From Neomoorella stamsii (GTDB lineage Bacteria > Bacillota > DSM-521 > Neomoorellales > Neomoorellaceae): a stretch of 64,000 bases of DNA. A model generated the notes under the pieces. The model was given only the letters and a program-made list of their open reading frames with translations. It did no database searches and was not told the DNA's origin. Positions within the stretch are counted from its first letter, which is position 1. Each line of letters opens with the position of its first letter. The DNA lies in contig NZ_PVXL01000045.1 of the NCBI RefSeq assembly GCF_002995805.1, positions 20,859-84,858 of the forward strand. The letters run 5' to 3'. This document shows positions 43,086 to 50,357 of this stretch, piece by piece. A program made the position numbers and the translations under genes.

Positions 43086-44114
43086 ATGCCGGCTGATACA
43101 GCGAATACCGGTTATCGCGGCGTCTGGGTCTTTATTGAACAGGTGGGGGGAGAAGTGGCCCCTGTCTCCTGGGAACTCCTGGGGGCAGGGCGGCAGTTGG
43201 CCGACGCCCTGGGGGTAGAGCTGGCCGGAGTCCTGCTGGGCCAGGGGGTGGCCGGCCTGGTTACCGAGGTGTGGGCCTACGGGGCGGATAAGGTCTACCT
43301 GGTCGAGGACCCCGTCCTGGGATTCTATCGCACGGCCCCCTATGCCAGGGCCCTGGTCCGACTGGTAAAACAGTACCAACCGGAGATACTGCTCCTGGGA
43401 GCCACCAGCCTGGGCCGGGACCTGTCGGGAGCCGTGGCCACCTTCCTGGGGACCGGCCTGACGGCAGACTGCACCAGTCTCACCATTGACCCGGAGACGC
43501 GCCTCCTGGAGCAGACCCGGCCGGCCTTTGGCGGTAATGTCATGGCCACCATCCTCTGCCGCCGGCACCGGCCCCAGATGGCCACCGTCCGGCCGCGGGT
43601 CATGCCCATGCCGTCCCGCCAGGAAGACCGCCGGGGAGAACTGGTCCGGGTGGATATGGCCTTCAATGAAGCCGAGGCCCGGGTCGAGGTTATAGAGGTT
43701 ATCGAAGAAAAAAACAAAGCCGTCTACCTCGACCGGGCGGAGATCATCGTTGCCGGTGGACGGGGCGTGGGGTCGAAGGAAAACTTTCGCCTCCTGGAAG
43801 AACTGGCCGGAGTCCTGGGCGGCACCCTGGGCGCCTCGCGGGCGGCGGTGGAGGCCGGGTGGCTGCCCCCGGAGTACCAGGTGGGCCAGACGGGGACTAC
43901 CGTGCGGCCGAAAGTCTATTTTGCCATCGGCATTTCCGGGGCCGTCCAGCACCTGGTGGGCATGCAGACTTCAGACGTCATTGTGGCCATTAATAATGAC
44001 TCGCAGGCCCCTATTTTTAAAGTAGCCACCTATGGTATAGTCGGCGATTTACGGCAGGTAGTTCCGGCTTTAACGGCGGAATTTCGCCGCCAGCTGGTAC
44101 CGGGGCCTGGGTAG
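43086..44114 (+). CDS. fixB: electron-transfer flavoprotein alpha subunit (FixB)
   Basis: ETF alpha chain, 342 aa. The N-terminal half is an adenine-nucleotide-alpha-hydrolase-like fold ([22 protein letters not shown]...). The C-terminal FAD domain carries [67 protein letters not shown] and [24 protein letters not shown], a complete ETF alpha signature. It is 13 bases after fixA. It works with FixA as the flavodoxin-like carrier between NADH, ferredoxin and the FixCX branch. Confidence 0.94.
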   Translation: MPADTANTGYRGVWVFIEQVGGEVAPVSWELLGAGRQLADALGVELAGVLLGQGVAGLVTEVWAYGADKVYLVEDPVLGFYRTAPYARALVRLVKQYQPEILLLGATSLGRDLSGAVATFLGTGLTADCTSLTIDPETRLLEQTRPAFGGNVMATILCRRHRPQMATVRPRVMPMPSRQEDRRGELVRVDMAFNEAEARVEVIEVIEEKNKAVYLDRAEIIVAGGRGVGSKENFRLLEELAGVLGGTLGASRAAVEAGWLPPEYQVGQTGTTVRPKVYFAIGISGAVQHLVGMQTSDVIVAINNDSQAPIFKVATYGIVGDLRQVVPALTAEFRRQLVPGPG

Positions 44115-44176
44115 ATGGAAAAGCAGCTCGGGGTGGGTATTAGCACTGGTTGATGTTAAGTTCGTATGGGGGCATT

Positions 44177-45478
44177 ATGATGGCGCTAAGGTTTGAAGTC
44201 GTCATAGTGGGCGCCGGGCCGGCGGGGCTGGCGGCGGCCATCACCCTGGCCCGGGCCGGGGTGGAGGTAATTATCTTTGAGCGCGGCGAGCACCCGGGCA
44301 GCAAAAACGTCATGGGCGGGGTCCTTTACCGCCACCCCACCGAAACGATAGTTCCCGGGTTTTACCGGGAGGCCCCTTTAGAGCGGCCGGTAGTGGAGCA
44401 GCGCCTGTGGTTGCTGACCGATGAAGCGGCCCTCACCCTGGGTTATAAGAGCATGGCCTTTGCCGCCGAGCCTTACAACGCCTTTACCGTGCTAAGGGCC
44501 CGTTTTGACCGCTGGCTGGCGGAACAGGCCGTGGCGGCCGGAGCCCTGCTGATTAATGAGACTGTCGTCGAGGACCTCCTCTGGGAAAAGGATCGCGTCG
44601 TCGGGGTAAGGACGGGCCGAGCCGAAGGCGACGTCCGGGCAGAAGTGGTAATACTTGCCGAAGGTGCCAATTCCCTTTTAACCCAGAAGGCCGGCCTGAA
44701 AAAGGACGGCATCAATACCAACCAGCTGGCCGTGGCCGTCAAAGAGATCATTGCCCTGCCCCGGGAAAAGATTGAGGACCGTTTTAACCTGGAGGAAGGC
44801 CAGGGTTGCACCATTGAACTCCTCGGTGACGCTACTAAAGGCATGATGGGAACGGCCTTTATCTATACCAACAAGGATTCCCTCTCTGTGGGCGTGGGCG
44901 TCCTCCTGTCAAGCCTGGTCCGCCGCCGTTTGAACCCCAATGACCTCCTGGAGCACCTGAAAAGTCACCCCATGGTGCGGCGCCTATTGGCCGGGGGTGA
45001 GAGCAAGGAATACCAGGGCCACTTGATTCCCGAAGGCGGCTACCGGGCCATTCCTAAACTCTATGGTAACGGCGTCCTGGTAGCCGGAGATGCCGCCATG
45101 TTAGTCAACGGGATTCACCGGGAAGGTTCGAATCTCGCCATGACCTCTGGCCTGCTGGCAGCTAAGACCATCCTGGCCGCCCGGGAAAAGGGCGACTACA
45201 GCGAGGCCAACCTGGCACCCTACCGGGAGATGCTGGCGGAGAGCTTTGTCTTGCAGGACCTGAAAAAGTACCAGCGAGCCCCCTTTTTCTTTGACCAAAA
45301 CCCCCATTTCTTTACCCTTTACCCGCAGCTCCTTTCCCGGGCCGCCAGGGAGTTTTTAACCGTCGATAATGTACCCAAACGGGAAAAGCAGAAGCGCATT
45401 TGGAGGGAAATTACGGCCGAACGCAGCCGTATACAACTGGCCGGGGACCTTTACCACCTCTGGAGGGTGATGGGCTGA
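44177..45478 (+). CDS. fixC: ETF:quinone-type flavoprotein dehydrogenase (FixC)
   Basis: A 433-residue FAD protein of the geranylgeranyl-reductase/ETF-QO superfamily. N-terminal FEVVIVGAGPAGLAAAITLARAG (Rossmann), FERGEHPGSKNVMGG, and the AEGANSLLTQKAGL segment, with a further GDAAMLVNGIHREGSNLAMTSG near residue 300. In FixABCX it takes the high-potential electron to a quinone, while the Etf pair sends the other to ferredoxin. ATG 44177 after GGGGG is preferred to the earlier in-frame ATG. Its stop overlaps the fixX start (TGATG). Confidence 0.9.
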   Translation: MMALRFEVVIVGAGPAGLAAAITLARAGVEVIIFERGEHPGSKNVMGGVLYRHPTETIVPGFYREAPLERPVVEQRLWLLTDEAALTLGYKSMAFAAEPYNAFTVLRARFDRWLAEQAVAAGALLINETVVEDLLWEKDRVVGVRTGRAEGDVRAEVVILAEGANSLLTQKAGLKKDGINTNQLAVAVKEIIALPREKIEDRFNLEEGQGCTIELLGDATKGMMGTAFIYTNKDSLSVGVGVLLSSLVRRRLNPNDLLEHLKSHPMVRRLLAGGESKEYQGHLIPEGGYRAIPKLYGNGVLVAGDAAMLVNGIHREGSNLAMTSGLLAAKTILAAREKGDYSEANLAPYREMLAESFVLQDLKKYQRAPFFFDQNPHFFTLYPQLLSRAAREFLTVDNVPKREKQKRIWREITAERSRIQLAGDLYHLWRVMG

Positions 45479-45756
45479 TGCGCCTGGAAGATAAACTCTT
45501 CCTCAACCGTTACCAGACGGATAAGCACCCTCATCTAAGGCTCAAGGACCGGGAAGTCTGCCGCCACTGTGACGGCAGGCCCTGCACTTTTATCTGCCCG
45601 GCCCGGGTTTACGTCTGGAATGAAGGGGAGGAAAGGATCGAGACGGCCTACGAGGGATGCGTGGAGTGTGGCACCTGTCGCTACGGCTGCGCCCACGACA
45701 ATATTGACTGGCGCAATCCCCGCGGTGGCTTCGGCATCCTGTATAAATATGGTTAA
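45478..45756 (+). CDS. fixX: ferredoxin-like protein FixX
   Basis: A 92-residue ferredoxin-like subunit with Cys in CRHCDGRPCTFICPARVY and CVECGTCRYGCAHDNIDW. The cysteine arrangement (a CxxC-x3-CxxxC and a CxxCxxxC set) is that of FixX-like ferredoxins, which bind one or two 4Fe-4S clusters and dock on FixC. It is fused to fixC by a one-base overlap and ends the fixABCX operon; 91 bases separate it from the ferritin-like gene. Confidence 0.92.
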   Translation: MRLEDKLFLNRYQTDKHPHLRLKDREVCRHCDGRPCTFICPARVYVWNEGEERIETAYEGCVECGTCRYGCAHDNIDWRNPRGGFGILYKYG

Positions 45757-45847
45757 AACCAATACCTGGACTTACTTTATCTGTATGGGCACACTTACCA
45801 GGAAAACTAATATTATGTAGTATAAGCATACTCCTGGAGGTGGCCCT

Positions 45848-46276
45848 ATGACCATCGAGCAAGTAATCAAGCTTCTCAACCTGGACCTGTCCTGGGAATA
45901 CGCCGCTATGATCCAGTACATCCAGCACGCCAGCATGCTTACCGGCCCCCAGTATTTTGCCATTATCGATGAAGAACTCCAGCATGCCCAGGATGAGCAC
46001 GATCATGCCGTAAAGCTAAGTGACAAGATCCAGTACCTGGGTGGCATCCCTACCGTCCAGGTGCAGGAAATCAAGATTTCCCTCAATAACGTCGAAATGC
46101 TGCGCCAGGACCTGGAAGCCGAGTATGAGGCCCTGAACCGGTACCTGCAGCGTATTGAGCAACTGGAAGCCTTGAAATTGTACGACGTCGCCCAGATCAT
46201 CAGGGAAATAGCCCTGGTGGAGCAGGGACACATTATCGACCTGGAAAAGTCCCTGGGTATCCAGAAGGTAAGATAA
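45848..46276 (+). CDS. ferritin-like domain protein
   Basis: A 142-residue all-helical protein with the four-helix bundle pattern of the ferritin-like/bacterioferritin family. LNLDLSWEYAAMIQYIQHASML supplies an iron-ligand Glu and FAIIDEELQHAQDEHDHAVKLSDKI supplies an ExxH-type set; a second half has YEALNRYLQRIEQLEA and EIALVEQGHIIDLEKSLG. It may store iron or act as a peroxide-reducing rubrerythrin-like oxidase without rubredoxin domain. Ribosome site GGAGGTGG. The neighbouring fix genes suggest oxidative-stress or electron-flow context but this is inference. Confidence 0.82.
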   Translation: MTIEQVIKLLNLDLSWEYAAMIQYIQHASMLTGPQYFAIIDEELQHAQDEHDHAVKLSDKIQYLGGIPTVQVQEIKISLNNVEMLRQDLEAEYEALNRYLQRIEQLEALKLYDVAQIIREIALVEQGHIIDLEKSLGIQKVR

Positions 46277-46387
46277 CTGGCAATTGCGGCAGGGGTAAAT
46301 TAACGATTACTTTTACCTAAGAGAAGGAATTTGTTGAGCGAGGTCGAATATAAAAATATTATAGCAAATTATTGGAGGATAATTCCT

Positions 46388-46693
46388 ATGCTGGCAAAGA
46401 GCATAACAGAAATTAACATAAAAAACAAAAATAGCCAATGGGGGGGGGGGGGGATTATATGCCTTGATTGTAAATATTTGGAAAGAAGCTTCCCCTCTAT
46501 TAACCCCCTTAAAATTACTGCAAATAACATTCCTCCCAACCTATCCAGTGCTACCTTTCATAACGCCTCCGGGAACCAGAATTTCCTTGTAATTTTTGGG
46601 AAAAAATGTCCAAGGACCACTAGACTAATGTCACCATTCCTTCTACTCCGCCCCCAGAGTTCCCTAAGAGATATCTTTCTCTTATGCAAATAG
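46388..46693 (+). other. doubtful ORF containing a G14 tract
   Basis: ATG 46388 has a good TTGGAGGA ribosome site and an ORF of about 102 codons, crossing the G14 run near codon 18 and continuing with no recognisable domain, in an AT-rich and low-complexity composition unlike neighbouring genes. It may be a phase-variable small gene or chance. If the G run changes by one base the downstream frame changes. Confidence 0.25.
46440..46453 (+). repeat. homopolymer of 14 G
   Basis: G at 46440 followed by thirteen more. Such a tract is exceptional in this window; long G runs are prone to slippage in replication and to sequencing error. Confidence 0.95.
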
Positions 46694-46791
46694 TTTAAAG
46701 TGTTTAAGGGCAAACCACTCGAAAGGGTGGGACGCAAAGCCATGGGTCTGTAGCCACTATGCTGGTATGACTGCCAGGCTGCCACTTTAAA
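46694..46791 (+). promoter_or_regulatory. cyclic-di-GMP-I (GEMM) riboswitch
   Basis: P1 is TTTAAAGTG (46694-46702) with CACTTTAAA (46783-46791). The conserved core includes AAGGGCAAACCACTCGAAAGGGTGG with a GAAA tetraloop, GACGCAAAGCC, and a second helix region CTGTAGCCAC...GCTGGTATGACTGCCAGGCTGCC with the tetraloop-receptor geometry of the class. It binds c-di-GMP. The downstream terminator at 46820-46862 and the HD-domain gene make it a transcriptional switch. Whether it is ON or OFF upon ligand binding is not clear; the P1 3' strand could in principle compete with CTTTTAAAG upstream of the terminator. Confidence 0.95.
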
Positions 46792-46819
46792 GTCGGTTTT
46801 TAATTTTATCTTAACTTTT

Positions 46820-46862
46820 AAAGGGCAGCCATAGCAAATTACTCGTGGCTGCCTTTGCTATT
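46820..46862 (+). terminator. riboswitch expression-platform terminator
   Basis: GGCAGCC pairs with GGCTGCC, extended by AAA with TTT, followed by TTTGCTATTT. It sits between the riboswitch aptamer and the HD gene start and so is a likely switchable terminator. Confidence 0.7.
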
Positions 46863-46893
46863 TCTAGATGGAACGAAGGCGGGGGCGGGTTTA

Positions 46894-47655
46894 GTGCAAA
46901 GGGATACTGTTACTAAAATTTTACTGGAGATTCGGGAATACTGGCCGGTACTGTACTTACACTCGGCTGCGGTGGCCAACTTTGCCTTAAGGATAGCCAT
47001 GGATCTAGGAATAGAAGACCGTCATTGCCGGGACGTGTTGAGGGGTGCCCTCTTGCATGATGCCGGAAAAATGCATGTACGTTTAGAGATATTAACGAAA
47101 CCGGGGCCACTGACAGAGGCGGAATGGAGGCAGATAAAAAAGCATACCGACTATGGAGCGGACTGGGTGGAGCAAAGGGGAGGGAACGATGAGGTGGTAG
47201 CAGTTATTCGCTACCATCATGAATGGTGGAATGGAAACGGTTATGCCGGCCTTAAATATGAACAGATTCCCTTGCTGGCCAGAATAGTAACAATTGCCGA
47301 CGCCTTAGATGCCATGACGGCGTCGCGACCCTACCGTAAGGCGATTGCGGTTAGTGAAGCTCTGATGGAAATACATAGCGGGAAAGGATTGCAATTTGAC
47401 CCAGACATAATAACCGTCTTAAGTCAAAAGGCCACCTACGAACCGGCAACCTACCAGGATCCCCGCACCCTTGCCAGGCAAATCCAGGTAGAAAAAGAAT
47501 GGCTCGCGAGGTTAATTAAGATTTACGGCGATCTTGCCCATCCTTTAATAATTGCCCAAAGTCACTGGTTGGATAAGTTGATAGTAAGTATTTATAAGTT
47601 ACAGGAAGGGAAAAGAGGAAAAAACCTCTCTTTATGGGAGAAAGAGAATCTTTAA
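46894..47655 (+). CDS. HD-GYP-like phosphohydrolase domain protein, degenerate
   Basis: A 253-residue cytoplasmic protein with an HD domain close to HD-GYP: LRGALLHDAGKMHVRLEILTKPGPLTEAEW, HTDYGADWVEQ, VIRYHHEWWNGNGYAGLKYEQIPLLARIVTIADALDAMTASRPYRKA. The HD pair and HHE are kept, but the GYP tripeptide reads GYA and the HHExxDG Asp is Asn, so c-di-GMP phosphodiesterase activity is uncertain. GTG 46894, with GGGGGCGGG ahead, is used because the longer form begins inside the riboswitch terminator. It is first gene of the cluster. Confidence 0.85.
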   Translation: MQRDTVTKILLEIREYWPVLYLHSAAVANFALRIAMDLGIEDRHCRDVLRGALLHDAGKMHVRLEILTKPGPLTEAEWRQIKKHTDYGADWVEQRGGNDEVVAVIRYHHEWWNGNGYAGLKYEQIPLLARIVTIADALDAMTASRPYRKAIAVSEALMEIHSGKGLQFDPDIITVLSQKATYEPATYQDPRTLARQIQVEKEWLARLIKIYGDLAHPLIIAQSHWLDKLIVSIYKLQEGKRGKNLSLWEKENL

Positions 47656-47695
47656 ACCTGGCTTAAAGCCAGAGCAGTAGAGGGGGGGTTCAGGT

Positions 47696-48955
47696 ATGCA
47701 AGAGTGTAGCCAGTGTACCCGCAAGACCTCAAATCGTTCTTGTGTCGATTGCGATTATTTCATGAGTCCCGGCCCTTTGCGCCGGAAGCCACCGGCGCCC
47801 ATAAGCATTAGCCTGGTTGCCGCCGATGGGAAACGTTATGCTGGCCGTATTCTCGTATTGAATACCATGGAACTGGGCCTGGAAACACGAGCTCCCGTTC
47901 CCGGTCAATACCGGATTTATTTAAAGCAGCATCTTAGCCTGGATGTTGCAGGGGTACCGACCAAGGGCAAGGGTAACATCCACCTCTTTGATATCATAGC
48001 CGTTTACCGGGGTGAGGAAACAGCCAGCCGTCTGGGTAATGAAGAATACCGTTTACTTACGGGTAGTACGGGGGACTTCATTGAGCAAGTATCCCAATTA
48101 GTTCCCGCCCATTTACAGGACCTGGTTAAAGAACGACTACTAGCCGAGTTAGAAAGCTCGGAGATTTTCAATGCCATGCGGTTGGGTAAGGTAATGCGTT
48201 ACGAAAAAGGGCGTTTTCGCCATCTGACAGGACAGGCTGACCTGGAACTGCCCCTGCCGGCAATAGAAAATTTAATGCGCCAGGCAATACAACGGGGAAC
48301 CCACTGCCGGGAAGTGATAGTAGGTGATGACGGTAAAAGGATTTTTGACCTGCATGGTATACCCCTTGACTCCCGGTCAGGGGGCCTGCTGGCCTTTGAT
48401 CTTACCGAAATTATTGAAAAGGAAAGGCAGATGCGCCGCCAGGAGATGCTGGCCTACCGGGAAGCCATGGCTGCCGTCACCAATGGGCGCCTGCAGCTTT
48501 TGACTTCAGAAGAAATGGTAGCTGTATTATCCCAGGGGAAGGAACTGGCAAGGGGAGTAGTTAACAAGGCTGCCGACATAGCTTTAGCTCGCAGCAAGTT
48601 ATGCAGTTTGCTACCCGCGGTTTTTAGCGCGCGCGCGTATGGGATGGCCTTATCTTTAACTGAGGCTTTGACCAATACCTTAAAACATGCTACGGGTGGT
48701 GAATGGGTGGTCCGGCGGACGGATGAGGCCTTCCGGATAATTATTCAAGACCAGGGCCAGGGAATTAAGATAAAAGATTTACCCAAAGCGGCTTTAATGC
48801 GACATTATTCCACCCAAAATTCTCTTGGTTGCGGGTTTACTTTAATGCTTTATTATGCTGATAAAGTTTATCTAACTACCGGTTCCAGGGGAACTACCCT
48901 GGTCCTGGATTTCCATCAATCAGCAGATGAAGATATCTGTTCTCCAGCTTCTTAA
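47696..48955 (+). CDS. multi-domain regulator: zinc-knuckle N-terminus, PilZ/PAS-like middle, anti-sigma-type ATPase
   Basis: A 419-residue protein. Residues 4-19 form a CxxC-x8-CxxC knuckle (CSQC, CVDC). Residues about 35-110 resemble a degenerate PilZ barrel (NTMELGLE in the place of the DxSxxG motif; the RxxxR motif is not seen). A PAS-like stretch follows (residues about 140-250), then a HATPase_c_2 domain, RsbW/SpoIIAB type, with EALTNTLKHATGG (N box), IIQDQGQGIKI (Asp-Gly) and LGCGFTLMLYYAD. It would be the protein kinase/anti-sigma partner of the STAS proteins. Novel architecture; PilZ and PAS assignments are tentative. It lies 40 bases after the HD gene. Confidence 0.65.
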   Translation: MQECSQCTRKTSNRSCVDCDYFMSPGPLRRKPPAPISISLVAADGKRYAGRILVLNTMELGLETRAPVPGQYRIYLKQHLSLDVAGVPTKGKGNIHLFDIIAVYRGEETASRLGNEEYRLLTGSTGDFIEQVSQLVPAHLQDLVKERLLAELESSEIFNAMRLGKVMRYEKGRFRHLTGQADLELPLPAIENLMRQAIQRGTHCREVIVGDDGKRIFDLHGIPLDSRSGGLLAFDLTEIIEKERQMRRQEMLAYREAMAAVTNGRLQLLTSEEMVAVLSQGKELARGVVNKAADIALARSKLCSLLPAVFSARAYGMALSLTEALTNTLKHATGGEWVVRRTDEAFRIIIQDQGQGIKIKDLPKAALMRHYSTQNSLGCGFTLMLYYADKVYLTTGSRGTTLVLDFHQSADEDICSPAS

Positions 48956-48982
48956 GTAAAGAAAAGGGGGAGGAGCGATATT

Positions 48983-49312
48983 ATGCTGGCAATCTCTGTA
49001 ACCAAGGGCGATTATGGGCGCTGTTTAAACCTTAAAGGGGAGTTAGATATGGAAACCCTGGCCACGTTGGAGCGAGCAGCAGAAGTACAGGAAGGGGAGA
49101 GGCAATTGAAAATAAACCTGGCAGGGGTATCCTTTATAGATTCTACAGGTCTCAGGGGTTTATTAGAAATACAGCGCCGGTGGTCAATGAAGGGAGGTGA
49201 GGTACGGGTTATTAACCCCTGTCCGGAGATTGCTGAAGTTTTCCGGCTCGTAGGTATGGAAGAACTTTTAGATTGTAGCGACCAGAGCAAGGTAACCGGG
49301 GGTGAATATTAA
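48983..49312 (+). CDS. STAS-domain anti-sigma-factor antagonist (first)
   Basis: A 109-residue STAS protein like SpoIIAA/RsbV. The phosphorylatable motif is FIDSTGLRGLLEIQRR with Ser or Thr in DST; LKGELDMETLATLERA and GGEVRVINPCPEIAEVFRLVGM complete the fold. It is normally phosphorylated by the HATPase partner and dephosphorylated by the PP2C, switching partner binding. Ribosome site AAGGGGGAGGAG. Stop and next ATG are adjacent. Confidence 0.92.
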   Translation: MLAISVTKGDYGRCLNLKGELDMETLATLERAAEVQEGERQLKINLAGVSFIDSTGLRGLLEIQRRWSMKGGEVRVINPCPEIAEVFRLVGMEELLDCSDQSKVTGGEY

Positions 49313-50050
49313 ATGTCCCTGGATACCGGTGGCAATGGGAAACAAATAATACATGCCGGTATACAGGGTGCCGGGTGTAGTATTCCTGCAGACCTGGAAG
49401 GCGGCGACTTTTTTGATTTTATTCCCCTCGGGGAAGATCAACTTATTGTTGCTATCGGAGATGTAATGGGCAAAGGTATGCGTGCCGCCGGGCAAATGAA
49501 GGAGCTTTGTACAATCTTACATGCCTGTACCAGGAAAGATCTGTCCCTATTAGAAATCATTAATCAGCTGGCTGCAATCGGAGGAAAGCAGCTGCACCGC
49601 GCTGGTTCCTTTGCCACCCTGTGCCTTATTTCTTATGAACGGCAGCATAATTGTTTAACCTGCCTTAGCGCCGGACACCCGTCTCCGGTAATATTTTCAG
49701 GCCGTAATATCCACGTACCTCGAGTAAGGGGGGTGGCCCTGGGTTTCCTGGAAGAATACCAGGGTACTCGACCGGAACAAGTTATTCTGTCTCGCGGCGA
49801 TGTAGTTATCCTGTATACCGATGGCCTGGTAGAAGCCCGCGATGCCAACGGTCAAAATTATGGTTTAAATCGCCTCAAAGAGATAGTTGCCGCCAATACC
49901 TGCCTGGACGCAGTTGAACTCCAGGAGGTTATCTTAAATGACTTATTTACCTTTACCGGCTGCAGGCAGCAAAGGGATGATGTAACCCTGGTAATACTTA
50001 AGAAAGAGCTGGAAAAGGGGGGTGAGTGTCATGGAAATCAGGGTGAATAA
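49313..50050 (+). CDS. PP2C/SpoIIE-type protein phosphatase
   Basis: A 245-residue stand-alone PP2C-like phosphatase of the RsbU/SpoIIE type. Motifs: ADLEGGDFFDF, VAIGDVMGKGMRAAG (two metal Asp), LSAGHPSPVIF, VVILYTDGLVEARD and RDDVTLVIL. No sensor domain precedes the catalytic core, so regulation must come from partners or its own short N-terminus. It would dephosphorylate the flanking STAS proteins. ATG follows the upstream stop directly, so translation is coupled. Confidence 0.9.
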   Translation: MSLDTGGNGKQIIHAGIQGAGCSIPADLEGGDFFDFIPLGEDQLIVAIGDVMGKGMRAAGQMKELCTILHACTRKDLSLLEIINQLAAIGGKQLHRAGSFATLCLISYERQHNCLTCLSAGHPSPVIFSGRNIHVPRVRGVALGFLEEYQGTRPEQVILSRGDVVILYTDGLVEARDANGQNYGLNRLKEIVAANTCLDAVELQEVILNDLFTFTGCRQQRDDVTLVILKKELEKGGECHGNQGE

Positions 50051-50351
50051 AGAAAAGGAAAAGGCCACCCTGCTGGTAGCGGGGGAATTGGACTACAGCA
50101 ATGTTGCTCAGCTGCAGCAAGAGATTGAAAGGCAGGAGGCCCCCGTGGTGGAGGTAGTTCTTAAGGACCTGCAGTTCATGGATTCCTCCGGTGCCGGGAT
50201 GCTTCTCAGCCAGGCCAGGTTATTGAGCCGGCACAACCGCGTTTTGAAAATTACCCATATACCCGCAAATATTCGCCATGACCTGGAAATAATCGGCTTT
50301 TTCCGCGTCTTAGAAACCCTTAAAGGCGCCCCTCAAAGTGGAGGGGAGTGA
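50031..50351 (+). CDS. STAS-domain anti-sigma-factor antagonist (second)
   Basis: A 106-residue STAS protein: LLVAGELDYSNVAQLQQEIE, VVLKDLQFMDSSGAGMLLSQARLL with phosphorylatable Ser in DSSG, and HIPANIRHDLEIIGFFRVLE. It is more typical of RsbV/SpoIIAA than the first. ATG 50031, with AAAGGGGGGTGA ahead, lies in the last 20 bases of the phosphatase gene; GTG 50022 is an alternative. Having two different STAS proteins on either side of one phosphatase suggests two outputs or a two-step relay. Confidence 0.9.
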   Translation: MEIRVNKEKEKATLLVAGELDYSNVAQLQQEIERQEAPVVEVVLKDLQFMDSSGAGMLLSQARLLSRHNRVLKITHIPANIRHDLEIIGFFRVLETLKGAPQSGGE

Positions 50352-50357
50352 TTGCAT

